The notes beneath the pieces are model-generated. The model worked only from the letters and a program-made list of their open reading frames with translations, did not search any database and was not told the DNA's origin. This document shows, one piece after another, positions 12,248-23,084 of a stretch of DNA of 64,000 nucleotides. This DNA comes from Atherinomorus stipes. Lineage: Eukaryota; Chordata; Actinopteri; Atheriniformes; Atherinidae. Position 1 is the stretch's first letter. Each line of letters begins with the position of its first letter. The stretch is from assembly GCA_023101725.1 (NCBI GenBank), contig JALJCO010012682.1:2046001-2110000 (forward strand), in the 5' to 3' direction. The position numbers and the translations under genes were made by a program.

Positions 12248-12525
12248 TTCCTCCCGATACGAACACACTGATACACAGTGGACGGAGCAGTGTCCACTTT
12301 TGACACAGACAGCAGAAATCTTCATTAAAAAATGTCCGTGATCTTCTTATTCACGTATTACCACAGTTTTCCTCTGATGCTCCAACAACCAGGAATGCGA
12401 CAGTCCTTCTAGATTTCCTCCATATTGTTCAGAAAAAAAGTCCCATTCTCATCTGTTCTAATTACACATATACAGAAACTCCCCCATTGCAATGGCGGAC
12501 TGTCTACTGGCGGCAATTGGCCGGA

Positions 12526-14640
12526 TCGATGCTTCATTCATGTGAGTAAAACGCTACATTTGCGGGAACAAGAAGCGCATTTTGGGCTTGTTGCGCCACA
12601 AATTCGCATCAAACGCACCGCCCCAAGCAAGCGCGCGTCTTTTGCGTCTCTACATTGACTTAACATGTAATTCATTAATTTTATTCGCGTACAAAGGGAA
12701 CAAAGGGTTAGTGTTGTGTTGTATTTTTTTTTGTTTGTTTGTTTGTTTTTTTGGGCAACTTAAAACAAACAACAAGCTCGTGCATTGTTGGAGAGAAATC
12801 GTCTCCACTTCGTTTTTTTTTTTTTTTTTTTTTAGCAATTTCCACAATATATTGATATATTTACAATGATAATGAAGCTTATTTTCATGTCACAAGTTTT
12901 TTTTTTTTTTTTTCATTATCTCAAGAAGTCAACATTTTCTTGCACTAACCACATACTGTCACTGGCAGCTTTGTTTTCTTGAGCTCATGAGATGACTGAA
13001 GTGACTAAAAAATGAGCTCATACTGTAGTTTATTTCATCTGTAACTGTCACAATTGGTCAGAATCTATAACAGTTAGTTTAGACAAGTTATGTTATTCTG
13101 ATGACTTCCTGGAAATGGTTTTCCTGAAGTTTAACAAAGAAAGGCCTATCTTATCATAGTTTATCATATCGAATAATCATATAATATCATATCATATCAT
13201 ATCGTTTATCATACTTAAACCATTATTTCAATATAGGACGCTATCTAACTTGTAAACATCTCGTAAACAATTCTTAAAAGATGTTTTTAAGCGACTCTTG
13301 GCTTCCAAGCTTGACTTGTCTGATAGATTTCTACTGTAATATTCTACTGACATATTTGCTGAGTCATTGTAGTGAAGGAATGTAAACTTGATACTGTAAA
13401 GTCAAACAAGACAGGGTATTGAGGAAGTACCATGATTTGTTCATTTTCAAGGCAATATGTCAGAACAGGATGAGGTCATGATGATGTGCAATGTTTATCT
13501 ACACCTTTAATGAAAACACCACTTTTCAATACAAGTGAGAAAGCCAGTTGGGGAATTCCTGCTGTTTTATTCTGGCATGAAAGAAGCTTCCCTGCTCTGT
13601 GAATTATTTGGCTCTTGACAGCTGTCCCATTTTAAATGAAATCTACAGCCTGCAGGGGAGGCTTGCAATATTGCATGTTATAGACATAGACAGCACGGCA
13701 CAAGACTTTTCCTATTTGTTCCTTTCTCTTACTACCCATTTCAGTTTTTTTGTGCCACCATGTGCCTTTGAATACTACTCTTCCTTCTCACCTTTCTAGC
13801 TAGCAGGTTAGGATAATTAGCCAGTGATAGCTTTCGTCTTCTGCTTGTCCCTAGTGCCTCCTTGTCAGCGATGCTGCTACTGTCTGCACTTCACCACTAA
13901 TGGCCCAGTACCATGACTCTGACAGCAAAGATGAGTCTATCTTCCACAGCTGATACTTTTTCATTGAGGTCTGCCTCTAGCTAATGTGGCACAGAGATCA
14001 GCACCTTTGCCTTTGTCTGTCATGCTGGTTGGGGATTTTCACAGCATCCCCAGCTGCTCCTCTCACTGAGGTAAATATTCACATCCTGATCCACACTCCT
14101 GCATCTGGTGAAAGTAAATGGAGATGTATGGAACTGATGCTGATCTTTGTTTGTTATCTGAAAGCCTTTAATCCAAGCCAAGCAACAGAATGAGAAGTCA
14201 GTCATTTCTTGGTACTGAATATTCAGATTATGCAAATGCAAAGGGTCCTGTGAGTCACTCAGAGACCCCCAAGCTGAATATTCAGGATCATCTGAGGAGA
14301 ATTGAAATTTTCTTTACAACTTATATATTCAAAAATAAATAGAAGTCCGCTGTCACACAGTGGCATTCACCGACTGGAATGATTGACAGATTGTACACAG
14401 ACAGTGCAACATAATTGTAAAGTAAGAATACATACTTGTGAAGTATTTTGCTTGATAACCTAATGAGCTTTGTAAAGACCCAATAATGGACCTAATGGAT
14501 GCATCTGGATCCACATACTGTTCCCTGAAGCTTCCCCAGAAACAGTCTCAAGAAGTTATTCCCAAGGAAAAAAATGGAAGGCTGAGGTATGCCAAATGGC
14601 AACTATACTGAAAATCAGTGGCACTGGCAGTGGGTCTGAT
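12526..14640. other. Unrecognised stretch with simple repeats
   Basis: No supported gene. It contains poly(T) tracts at about 12818-12834 and 12898-12913 and an (ATCAT)-type tract at about 13160-13207. The first 150 bases (GCGCATTTTGGGCTTG, CATTGACTTAACATGTAATT) look like a transposon end, probably the right flank of the 11.05-kb module. Confidence 0.5.
13160..13207. repeat. (ATCAT)n-type simple repeat
   Basis: Imperfect 5-bp units of ATCAT, the purest part being ATATCATATCATATCAT at about 13183-13200. It continues into TATCGTTTATCAT. Simple sequence, no other feature. Confidence 0.85.
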
Positions 14641-14800
14641 GGAGTGATGAATCCTCCCTATAGCCCTGACTTCAACATTACTGAAACAATCATCCTGACA
14701 AAAAAAAGTCGACATCCACAGAAAAACTTTAAAAAGTCCTTCAAGAGGCTTGGTGAATTATTCCTCAAGACTACAAATGAATGATGAGCAAGTTTTAGGA
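14640..14800 (+). pseudogene. Possible Tc1/mariner transposase C-terminal scrap
   Basis: One frame reads PPYSPDFNITETI, resembling the SPDLNPIEN block that carries the catalytic acidic residue in Tc1/mariner transposases. About 35 codons on, another frame reads VLQEAW-stop-IIPQDY, resembling the C-terminal helix that follows it. The frame changes and stops make it non-functional. No inverted repeats are visible near it. The identification rests on two short matches in the right order. Confidence 0.35.
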
Positions 14801-15029
14801 GGGTTCGCACTGTGTAAATGTCAATTTTTTTAATTTTATAGTATTTGCTTTATATACTGTATTTTTCATTCTGTTCGTAAGTATTTCAGTACATCATAAA
14901 ACCCAGTAAATGTTTTCTTGGTGACATACAAAAATGGATGCCCCAGAAAGGTGAACCTAATGACAGCTAAAATCTGAAACAGAAATACTTTATTAATCCT
15001 AGAGGGAAATTACTGAATTGCTGTGCTCC

Positions 15030-15790
15030 TTAAAGGGGAAACTCAGTAACTTTTTTACCTCAATAAATGCTTTTCGGAATCCCCGTGGGGCTAAACAAAG
15101 TGTTTACGGAGCGATTCAATGTTTCCCCCCCTCCCACCGGGGCCTCTGGCCTGCGAGCAGCTAAATACAACTTTGCCTGCGCCGACCCGAGCAGAACTTG
15201 CGACAACAGAAACCGCTGTACGGTACTCAGGTCCCCTATCTACCGAGCTGCTTCCAGCTCTGATTTTAACCAGATTACCAGCGCTAATTCGAAGAAAACA
15301 TTTCTTTAGCTTCACACCACCTAAACACGGCTCCTGGCTCTCATAACCAACTCTTTGCTGGACCAGAGTGATTCACGTAGCTTGCGCTGCCTGGGCGCCG
15401 GGTGAACCATCACTGCTTCAGGTTCAATAATCACTTGTCATGTCCGCAAAAAGTAAATAAAAGTTCGTATTCTTACCTGCTACCCGCCAACACCAGAGAA
15501 AAATATAATCCACGGCATATTTACCCGCAAATCGCGGGTAAAATGTCCCGTTTCAGAAAATACAGGTCTTTGCTTTGAGCAGAGGGAGACGTGGTGCTGC
15601 TACCAACGCAGCAAAGTAGCATCAACAAGCTAGTAAACGCTTAGAAATATATCCAGGGATCAAAATAGAGGAAAGACAGGTAGAGAAGCTGTCTGTGTGC
15701 TGTGGGGGTGCAGGGGGGGTTGAACTTTTAGACAGTGAAAGGACGCCACTAGGGGGAGCCCCGAGCTGAAGTTACTGAGTTCTGCTTTAA
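15030..15790. mobile_element. TTAA-flanked MITE (CAGTAACTT family)
   Basis: TTAA lies at 15030-15033 and 15787-15790. Left end TTAAAGGGGAAACTCAGTAA; right end, inverted, TTAAAGCAGAACTCAGTAAC. The terminal repeats match over about 23 bases with small differences. The interior is more G+C-rich than the flanks and has no transposase motif. It is inserted in the LINE fragment 14981-17300: the LINE sequence GAAATTACTGAATTGCTGTG stops at the left TTAA and AT-rich LINE tail resumes after the right one. Kolobok-like class is inferred from TTAA and the AAAGG start. Confidence 0.8.
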
Positions 15791-16051
15791 AACAGTGACC
15801 TTAAGAGAAAGAAGTAGAAAACAGAAATTTGAGAGTGCAAATCAAAGTAGAATAAGGTGCTGAATCAAATAATGAAAATTTAAAGTAAAATAAAAGGAAA
15901 CAAATATAGTATAAAAATAATGAAAATAGATTAAGCAAATACATTAACAAATCAAATATTCATAGTATTCACAATATTTACAAGAGGTCAGGGCTCAGAC
16001 TTCTGGCTCAGTGCACAGTTATGGAGTTGCAGGAAGGAATGAACAAGGTGG

Positions 16052-16429
16052 AAAGGGGATCACCAATTCTGGTCCTCAAGGACGTTTGCAGAGCTTGATG
16101 TCAAGCTCTGCACAAGTTTGCTAATGGGCTCTATGCACAGCTCCACTACTTCCTGAACTTAAGGTAGCTCCTTTGTTTCCTGTCTTTCATTACTGGACGA
16201 ACTAATTAACCCAGGTGTGTCTGATCTCAGTAACTGGCCAGACACACCTGGATTAATCACTTCATTCAGTAATGAAAGACAGGAAACAAAGGAGCTACCT
16301 TAAGTTCAGGAAGTAGCGGAGTCTTGCATAGAGCCCATTACCCGCAAATTGGAGTCAGGTGTGTTGCAGCAAGGGAGCTCCTAATACCTGAAGGACACCG
16401 GCCCTCGAGGGCCGGAATTGGTAGCAAGA
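16052..16429. mobile_element. hAT-like foldback MITE
   Basis: The ends GATCACCAATTCTGGTCCTC (16058 onward) and, inverted, GCTACCAATTCCGGCCCTCG are variants of one terminal repeat. The same repeat type ends the hAT MITE at 52859-53062. Inside, two arms of about 102 bases (16122-16223 and 16239-16340) are near-perfect inverted copies around a 15-base loop, sharing AAGGTAGCTCCTTTGTTTCC. No clear 8-bp duplication could be read, so the outer limits are approximate. It interrupts the LINE fragment 14981-17300. Confidence 0.75.
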
Positions 16430-16562
16430 TGTTCCTGAGGTTGTCCAGCATGTCTTTGCTGTTGCATGAATACTGTTGCAGTTTGTGCATAGCTTGAACA
16501 GAATCCCTCTCTAAGACATTTCCCTCAGAGAATCCAGCTTCACTCCAACAACATGACTGGCC

Positions 16563-16947
16563 TTAAAGGGGAAGTTAGTTTTTCAGACATTTACTTGTTA
16601 TGGTGTCGCAAAATAGTGACGTCATCAAAGTCGCCACAGTAAAAATGTCTGTAAATAAGTACGAATCACCACAAAAAAAAGCCGCTTCGAGCTCACAGGG
16701 GGGGTCCGACGAATGTTTTGTAACAAAACATGGTGAAATGAAGGAGTTTGTGGCAGATAAAGCCTTATTTAGAGGCTGCACGCAGTTGCCCCATCACTTC
16801 CATTATAATGGACACACGCTGATCTCGAGTGGATCTAAATATCTCCCAAAGGAATTCAAGTTGCACTAAAACTCTGGGTGAGTAAATGAATGTATTTCAT
16901 ACTAGAAAACAGGTCCAGATTGAAAAAAAAAAGCACTTCCCCTTTAA
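16563..16947. mobile_element. TTAA-flanked MITE (GGTCCAG..TTGAAAAA family)
   Basis: TTAA at 16563-16566 and 16944-16947; terminal repeat TTAAAGGGGAAGT at both ends (13 bp, perfect). The right sub-terminal part, GGTGAGTAAATGAATG and then CTAGAAAACAGGTCCAGATT plus an A run, is shared with the element at 50809-52248 and with a remnant at 24690-24760. It encodes nothing recognisable. It interrupts the LINE fragment 14981-17300. Confidence 0.85.
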
Positions 16948-17300
16948 GGATCATTTTACAGAGTCTGATGGTGTCAGCCACCTTCAGTCTGCTGCTCCAA
17001 CACAGAATATAAGGAATGGCTCCGATTACCACAGGCTCTCTTAATATCATGAGCATCATCCCATAGATGTTAAAGGACCTCAGCTGCCTCAGAAAATAGA
17101 GATGCCCTTCCATATATGGCATCAGTATTTTTGTTGAAGTCCAGTTTAATGACCACTCGTATGTTTACACATATAAATTTTGTAAATGATGGTCCCAATG
17201 AGAGTAACATGAATCAAAAAAGGTGTGTTATTTTCTGCAGGGCTACCTTCTGATTGACATGGAACGACTCTGAACATGTGCATAAGTTCTTGTGCTCAGT

Positions 17301-19229
17301 CAGTTCTGCACCTTAACTGTACAACCAAGCATGGGAGCAAGATAACAGCAAAAATCCAAAACCCAAGGCTGCAAAACTAGGTTGCACACATGAGTGAGCG
17401 ATGTCATGGAGGCAATATCCTTTTTTAATTCAGTTTATGCTGCAGCCTGAACCTCTCACAAAACAGTAAAGACAACATTCCTTTTTGCTACTTCTCCACA
17501 GCTAGTAAAAAGTTCAAATGCAGCTGGAAGCTCCTCATTGTGAGTGCTATAAAGGTGATGTTAATAGTGAATTGAGTTCTTTATTTTATCCAGTCACAAA
17601 CTCATCTTTTATATATATGCAATGAAAGATTTATCTTGCCTTGAAGAGCATCTCTTTAATGTATTCAAATACTGCAGAGCATTTAGCTTTTTAGCGCATC
17701 ATTGGCACCAGGTGCTGTTTAGTCCAGTCTCCCATGCGTCATCGAGATGACTCTTACTTAAGAGTGTCACATGGGTGTGTGGCAGCAGTGGGTGTGGGCC
17801 TTCCTGTGGGGGCATTGGGCTGTTGCCCTTGATTGTTTGGCACAGGGTCAAGGTAACACAGCAACAGTCAGTGTCAGCACCTCCCTGCTGAGGCTCATAC
17901 TGTAACACAACTGGGTTTGGTGAATGAAACAGAGAGCAGTCGTCTATAATGCTATAAAGACCTAAAGTGTTGATGTTTTCTGTTTCCTTTTTTTTTTAAT
18001 GTAATGCTATTTTTAAGCAAATAGCCAAAATATGTTTCCACAATCAGTGCATCTTTGCTTCTTACATAGCAGCTGACTCATTTGCTGCTCTGTAACTTGT
18101 ACATCCTGTTTTATGTGCTTAATTGTTCTCTATGATCAAACACTTCTATCCATCAGCATAACAGGAAATTGTGCAAGACTTAATTCAAAAGTAGGAAGAA
18201 CCAAGAATATCATTGGAAAAGCATTTAGATGTCTACTGATTATTTTCCATTAAGATATATTTGCTCTCACTGTGAATTAGTCTTGCTGTCAGCACAGAGG
18301 AAGCTGGTGCTCTAAGGCTTTTACTCATCTCTACAGAGTATGAAATGATCATGCTACATCTTGGAAGGAATCCAAGCAGAGTGATTTTGGAAGTTGAGTT
18401 AAAGAAAATGTAAAACAGAGGTGGATAAAACAAATGTTAAATGGTGCATGAAATTACTGAGGGGGGATTGGGTGCAAATTAAAGTGCTGAGAAGCAAAAA
18501 TAACTATGTTGTGTGGTGTCATCAAAAGTCTCTTTTACTTACTAAGACATAAATGGCAGTAATCCATTACTTAATAGTTGAAGAGATTATTGTTAATTCT
18601 AAATTTTGTTAGGTCTTCACACAAATTAGTACAGTAAATGACCCGTGTTTTTAAGTTAAGATTGTTTTTATGTAAAGCACTTTGTGTTTCTTCTTGTATG
18701 AAAGTGCTTTATAAAGAAAATTTGATTTTATTTGATTTGGTAAACAAACACTTGTACAAAAACAAAAAATGAATGTAAACATTTGCATTGCTACTTATTG
18801 GTTACTTCTTTTACCGTCTGAAAAATCAATGTAAACAATATACTTGTTCCCGAAGTAGGTTTTGTTCACATTATTTAAAGCAACCCTTACCGATGTTGCA
18901 TTCTTACACTATTTTTCTAACAGGGTAAAATGCTATGAATGAGGTAATGGAACTCTGAAATACAAGACAGACCCACCATTAATCAAAATAAAATATTATT
19001 CCAATCTCTAAATATTCAATGAAAACTCCAACCAATCCTTGAAGTGGGGTGCACCTCTAGGATTGTCCAAGGGACCTGCCTGTCAGACCTTTGATTCTGC
19101 ATTGGGAGGCAGAGGGAATAAGGGGTGTGTCTTAGAAGTGAGGCGGGACTGTTTATATTCAAATTATCTTGCTGTGCTTTCTGAAATGCAAGATTGGTAA
19201 AGGTTGGTTTAAATGAAATTGCATTTGCA
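17301..19229. other. Unrecognised stretch
   Basis: No supported gene or complete element, apart from the LINE tail listed at 18650-18736. The ORFs present are short and start at chance ATGs. Confidence 0.5.
18650..18736 (+). mobile_element. L2-like LINE 3' tail (extreme 5' truncation)
   Basis: The block TATGTAAAGCACTTTGTG, then GTATGAAAGTGCTTTATAAA and a short TTTGATTTTATTTGATTT repeat, is the characteristic 3' end of fish L2-type LINEs and their SINE partners. The more complete copy at 29640-30207 ends the same way. No coding part remains. Confidence 0.6.
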
Positions 19230-19231
19230 TA

Positions 19232-21022
19232 CAGTGGAAAGTACGGAAAGTATTCAGACTCCTTTAAACTTTTCACTTTTGTTTCATTGCAGCTACTTGC
19301 TAAAATAATTTAAAAAAATTCTCATTAATATAAACTCAGTACCCCATCTTGACAGAAAAAAACAGAAATGTAGAAATTTTTGCTAATTTATTTATAAAAA
19401 AAACCCCTGAAATATCACATGGTCTTAAGTATTAAGACCCTTTGTAGTGACACTCATATTTAACTCACAGGCTGTCCATTTCTTCTGATCCTCCTTGAGA
19501 TGGTTCCACTCCGTCATTGGACTCCAGCTGTGTTTAATTAAACTGATTGAACTTAATTAGGAAATGCACACACCTGTCTATATAAGACCTTACAGCCCAC
19601 AGTGCATGTCAGAGCAAATGAGAATAATGACGTTGAAGGAACTATGCAAGGAGCTCAGGGACAGAAATGTGGCAAGGCACAGATCTGGACAAGGTGACAA
19701 AAGAATTTCTGCAGCACTAAAGGTTCCTAAGAGCGCAATGGCCCACACAGTCCTTAAATGGAGAAGGTTTGGGACGACCAGAACTCTTCCTAGACCTGGC
19801 CGTCCAGCCAAACTGAGCAATTGTGGGAGAAGAGCCTTGGTAAGATGGATAAAGAAGAGCCCAAAGATCACTGTGGCTGAGCTCCTGAGATGCAGTAGGG
19901 AGATGGGAGAAAGTTCCACAAAGTCAACTATCACTGCAGCCTTCCACCAGTCAGGGCTTAATGGCAGAGTGGCCTGATGGAAGCCTCTCCTCAGTGCAAG
20001 ACATATGAAAGCCTGCATCCAGTTTGCCAAAAAACACATGAAGGACTTCCAGACTGTGAGGTATAAGATTCTCTGGTCTGATGAGACCAAGATTGAACTT
20101 TTGGCATTAATTTAAGCGATATGTGTGAGAAAACCAGGCACTGCTCATCACCTGCCCAATACGATCCCAACAGTGAAACATGGTGGTGGCAGCATCATGC
20201 TACGGGGTGTTTTTCAGCTGCAGGGACAGGACGACTGGTTGCAATTGAAGAAAAGATTAATGCTGCCAAGTACAGAGATCCTGGAAGAAAACCTCTTCCA
20301 GAATTGTTGGGATTGTTTTGAAAGCCAGACCTTCCTTCCTCAGTAAAAGACTTGGGTGCAGTAATGATCTGCTGTTTGCTTGATAGTGTGCTCTAATTGG
20401 AGCAAATGAATTACGTAGAATGATAGAACTGCATAGAATGATAAGCTGCTGTCTGACTCAACCGTTTCTGAACAGAGAGACAAAGCTGACTGACTATGAA
20501 CAGGAACTTTGATTCTCACTCTGGACATTCACATGGCCTCATCAGTGCACAACAGATCATATTATACACCCAAAACCCCAGAAAAGTGAAATTTGATGTT
20601 ATGGTACCTTTAAACCCAAATGAGCATCTCTGGAGAGACCTGAAAATGGCTGTCCACCAGCGTTCACCATCCAACCTGACAGAACTGGAGATCTGTTAGG
20701 ACGAATGGCAGATCCCCAAATCCAGATGTGAAAAACTTATTGCATCATTCCCAAGAAGATTCATGGCTGTACTAGCTCAAAAGGGTGCTTCTACTCAGTA
20801 CCAAGCAAAGGGTCTGAATACTTATGACCATGTGATATTTCAGGTTTTCATTTCGAATAAATTTGCAAAAATTTCGACATTTCTGTTTTTTTTTCTGTCA
20901 AGATGGAGCACTGAGTGTACAATAATGAGAAATAAAATGAACTTGTTTGATTTTGGAAAATGGTTGTAATGAAACAAAGAGTGAAATGTTTACAGGGGTC
21001 TGAATGTTTTCCGTACCCACTG
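19232..21022 (+). mobile_element. Tc1-like element 1 (1791 bp, defunct)
   Basis: TA dinucleotides flank the element (19230-19231 and 21023-21024), the expected Tc1 target duplication. The termini are long inverted repeats of about 210 bases. The left starts CAGTGGAAAGTACGGAAAG and the right, inverted, CAGTGGGTACGGAAAACATT; both later share CCATCTTGACAG and AATATCACATGGTC. Between them lies a broken transposase gene on the plus strand. The element is somewhat longer than a typical 1.6-kb Tc1 because unrelated sequence occupies about 20345-20590. Confidence 0.95.
19618..20799 (+). pseudogene. Tc1-family transposase pseudogene
   Basis: From the ATG at 19618 the frame is open to 19977. It covers the paired helix-turn-helix DNA-binding region: KELCKELRDR, then VPKSAMAHTVLKWRRFGT, then the GRP-type AT-hook PRPGRPAKLS. 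The first catalytic aspartate survives as LWSDETKIE (about 20072-20100). A stop follows (LALI-stop), then a frame change in the [20 protein letters not shown] block (20130-20190). The block that should hold the second aspartate (QxDNDPKHT) is absent, replaced by about 230 unrelated bases (20345-20590). The glutamate block NPNEHLWRDLKM is present near 20610. A stop lies at 20697. It cannot make active transposase. Confidence 0.93.
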
Positions 21023-21024
21023 TA

Positions 21025-22788
21025 GGTATTATTCCTCATGTTACATATTTCTGAAGTCGCTGACTGGTTTTGTGCATGATTATTATCTCAATTTGCAGCT
21101 ATCTGGCTGCAAATTGCCCCCCAAAAAAATTATCTTTTTTTTTTCTGGTTTCATGTAACCATTTATTGTAACACTTTTTATATACAGAAATTATGTTCAT
21201 GACGGCTTTAAAACTGGCTGAAAATGGTGTTCATAGAGGTATTAAAATACTGAATGCAATAAGCCATGAAGACTCATGGGCAACCCTCTCTTTAGGAGGT
21301 TCTGTAGAAAGGAGCTTTGTAAAATTAAACAGGCAGATTAGATTTTGGTTACACTTGAATGACTTAAGTGAAATGTTTCTTGCCAGCTGGATGGCTGCTT
21401 GTGATTAAACTCTGTTGGGATCTGTGAAAAAAAAAATCAAAGGGACGTATTAACAAAAGGAAACCCTGACATCTTTTCAGTCTTTATTCAGTACTCTCTA
21501 GGCATTTACTGGAGATTGACAGACACAATTTTGGGGGAAAAACGTTTTGAAATGGGTTTTCGTTGTGAGTGTAAATGTCAGCGGTACTGTAAGAATGTCA
21601 TGCTAATGGAGACATGAACAATATGTTTGACTGATTAGATGTTAAGTTGCCTGTATGACAAGCGCGTCAGAATGAGTAACGAATGGTGGCCCCAACAGGG
21701 AAGATCTCAAACAGGAAATGCATGCTCTGGTGCCAAACATGGCAAGCAGATGGCAAGCAACAGGGCCCTGTCAGTCCAATGTAGGGGTGGGCATGTGGAA
21801 GAAAATGCAGGGAACAAAAAACAGTCAGGATGGATGATATCAGACCATCTGTCTGCATTATAGCAAAGTGTCATTTTTAAGAGGATGGAAAACTTGCTCT
21901 GTCTCCTCGGATCAGGTCTGTCTAGGAAAGCATGTACATTTACCTCCTCTGTCTTTTACTTTATATACAACTATGTGAGCAGTCCCAGAATGATGTTTGA
22001 TTTAAAATCTCCCAATCTTGTTTGAAGACACTTTTTTAGTATCACTGATGTTTTGTTATCCATTTGTCCTGCCCTTCCTCTGTCCTTTGTATGGATCTCT
22101 GTTTTCATTTTGTGTCCATCTCCTGCTCCCCTTGGGATTTTGTCCTTCATCAGGTTGCATTGTGGTTTATGGTGGGAGCTCAGAAATGACGTTGAAGGGA
22201 CATATGAGTTCAAAAAAGTCACAGTTCAATATTTGCCTCAGTTTTAAAGTCAGTTTAAAACATGTCAGTACAGCAGAGGAAAGAAAATGATTGCAATAGT
22301 GGTGCTGTAATCATAATCTTCACTGTATGTTTTTTTTTAAAGAGAAACCACTCAAACTTAAATACATTTCTGCCTTGTGTACTACTTTGTGTACTCTTAA
22401 GGACAATTAATTTGTATCAAAACTCTGTCCATCAAGACCAGCTAATGACCCTCGATAAACAATAGATGACATACAGATTTTAACTTTTATCTCTTATCAG
22501 AACTGAGCTGCAATCTTGTTTGAAAAACTGTTATATTTGGAAAAAAAAGGGCAATCTTGACAGATTTCTGTTGGACAAAACCTTTTTTTTTTTTCACCCA
22601 AAAGGTGAAACTACAAATCTGACACTGCAAAAAAAGAATAAGAACACTAACATCTAAATCAGTTTCTTGCATTTTTTTCTTTTTAGCATTTTTAAGACTG
22701 TCTGTGCATAAAATTAAGTTCCCAAAAATCTATCAAAAGAAAAACAACTTTTTATTATTTTTATTTTTATTTTTTTAACGGTTCCATC
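21025..22788. other. Unrecognised stretch
   Basis: No supported gene or element. The short ORFs between 21190 and 22290 carry no family motif. Confidence 0.5.
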
Positions 22789-22796
22789 ATGTAATC

Positions 22797-23084
22797 CAGT
22801 GGTTCCCAAACTTTTTTTTTGCAGGGCCCCCTTTTCATCGGAAATTATAATGTCAAGCCCCCCATCCCACCACCACAACCACATGAACCCAAACATTTAC
22901 CATGAGACACATGAAAAAATGCACTGCATTTGGGACGGGGGGCAATGGCCTTTGAGTCATCATCATTTGTTCATTAATACTTTAAGGAATATGCCCGTTT
23001 TTTGTTAGAAGTACAAAAACTATAGGCCCGACTGGGCCCCCCCTGACATAGCCCTGCCCCCCCCCCGCAGTTTGGGAACCACTG
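22797..23084. mobile_element. hAT MITE, 288 bp
   Basis: Termini CAGTGGTTCCCAAACTTTTT and, at the right, GCAGTTTGGGAACCACTG form an inverted repeat of about 16 bases. The flanking 8-mers ATGTAATC (22789-22796) and ATGTAATA (23085-23092) match at seven of eight positions, as expected for an old hAT target duplication. The C-rich interior has no ORF. The CAGTGGTTCCCAAAC terminus is typical of vertebrate hAT elements. Confidence 0.93.

Larger units (their letters stand above)
11051..12525 (+). mobile_element. Transposon-borne module, copy 1 (homologue of hAT interior 33697-35295)
   Basis: From ACGAGCGTTTTGTGTGTTGC (about 11062) to the CGGCAATTGGCCGG region (about 12525), this sequence aligns in inverse orientation with the interior of the hAT element at 33697-35295. 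Shared blocks include CAACATGGAAAGCAGCGT, the TTTTCTGGTC..TTGCCCTGATCAGAGC block, CAAGTTATTCCTCCTCTGC, TTCCTCCCGATACGAACACA and CCAACAACCAGGAATG. It lacks the TAGGGCTGTCAA hAT termini. Its flanks instead (CGTTCACATCAGATC upstream; CTACATTGACTTAACATG downstream) recall Harbinger ends. It carries about 425 extra bases (11823-12247) relative to the other copy. It is either a member of a different element that shares the interior, or a rearranged hAT copy. Confidence 0.7.
14981..17300 (-). mobile_element. Non-LTR retrotransposon 3' region, split by three MITEs
   Basis: Read on the minus strand, 17125-16950 encodes HLYFLRQLRSFNIYG, then a hydrophobic REPVVIGAIPYILCW segment. This is the layout of the region after the reverse-transcriptase domain of fish LINEs, where FLRRLRSF..CW is typical. 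The stretch 16560-16435 continues with a VVGVKLDSLREMS-like block interrupted by a stop. The 3' end, about 15010-14981, reads CTAGGATTAATAAAGTAT, the usual LINE tail in fish. Intruders at 15030-15790, 16052-16429 and 16563-16947 interrupt it, so it predates all three. The 5' limit is uncertain, as weak similarity continues to about 17190-17300. It is defunct and its clade was not assigned. Confidence 0.65.
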
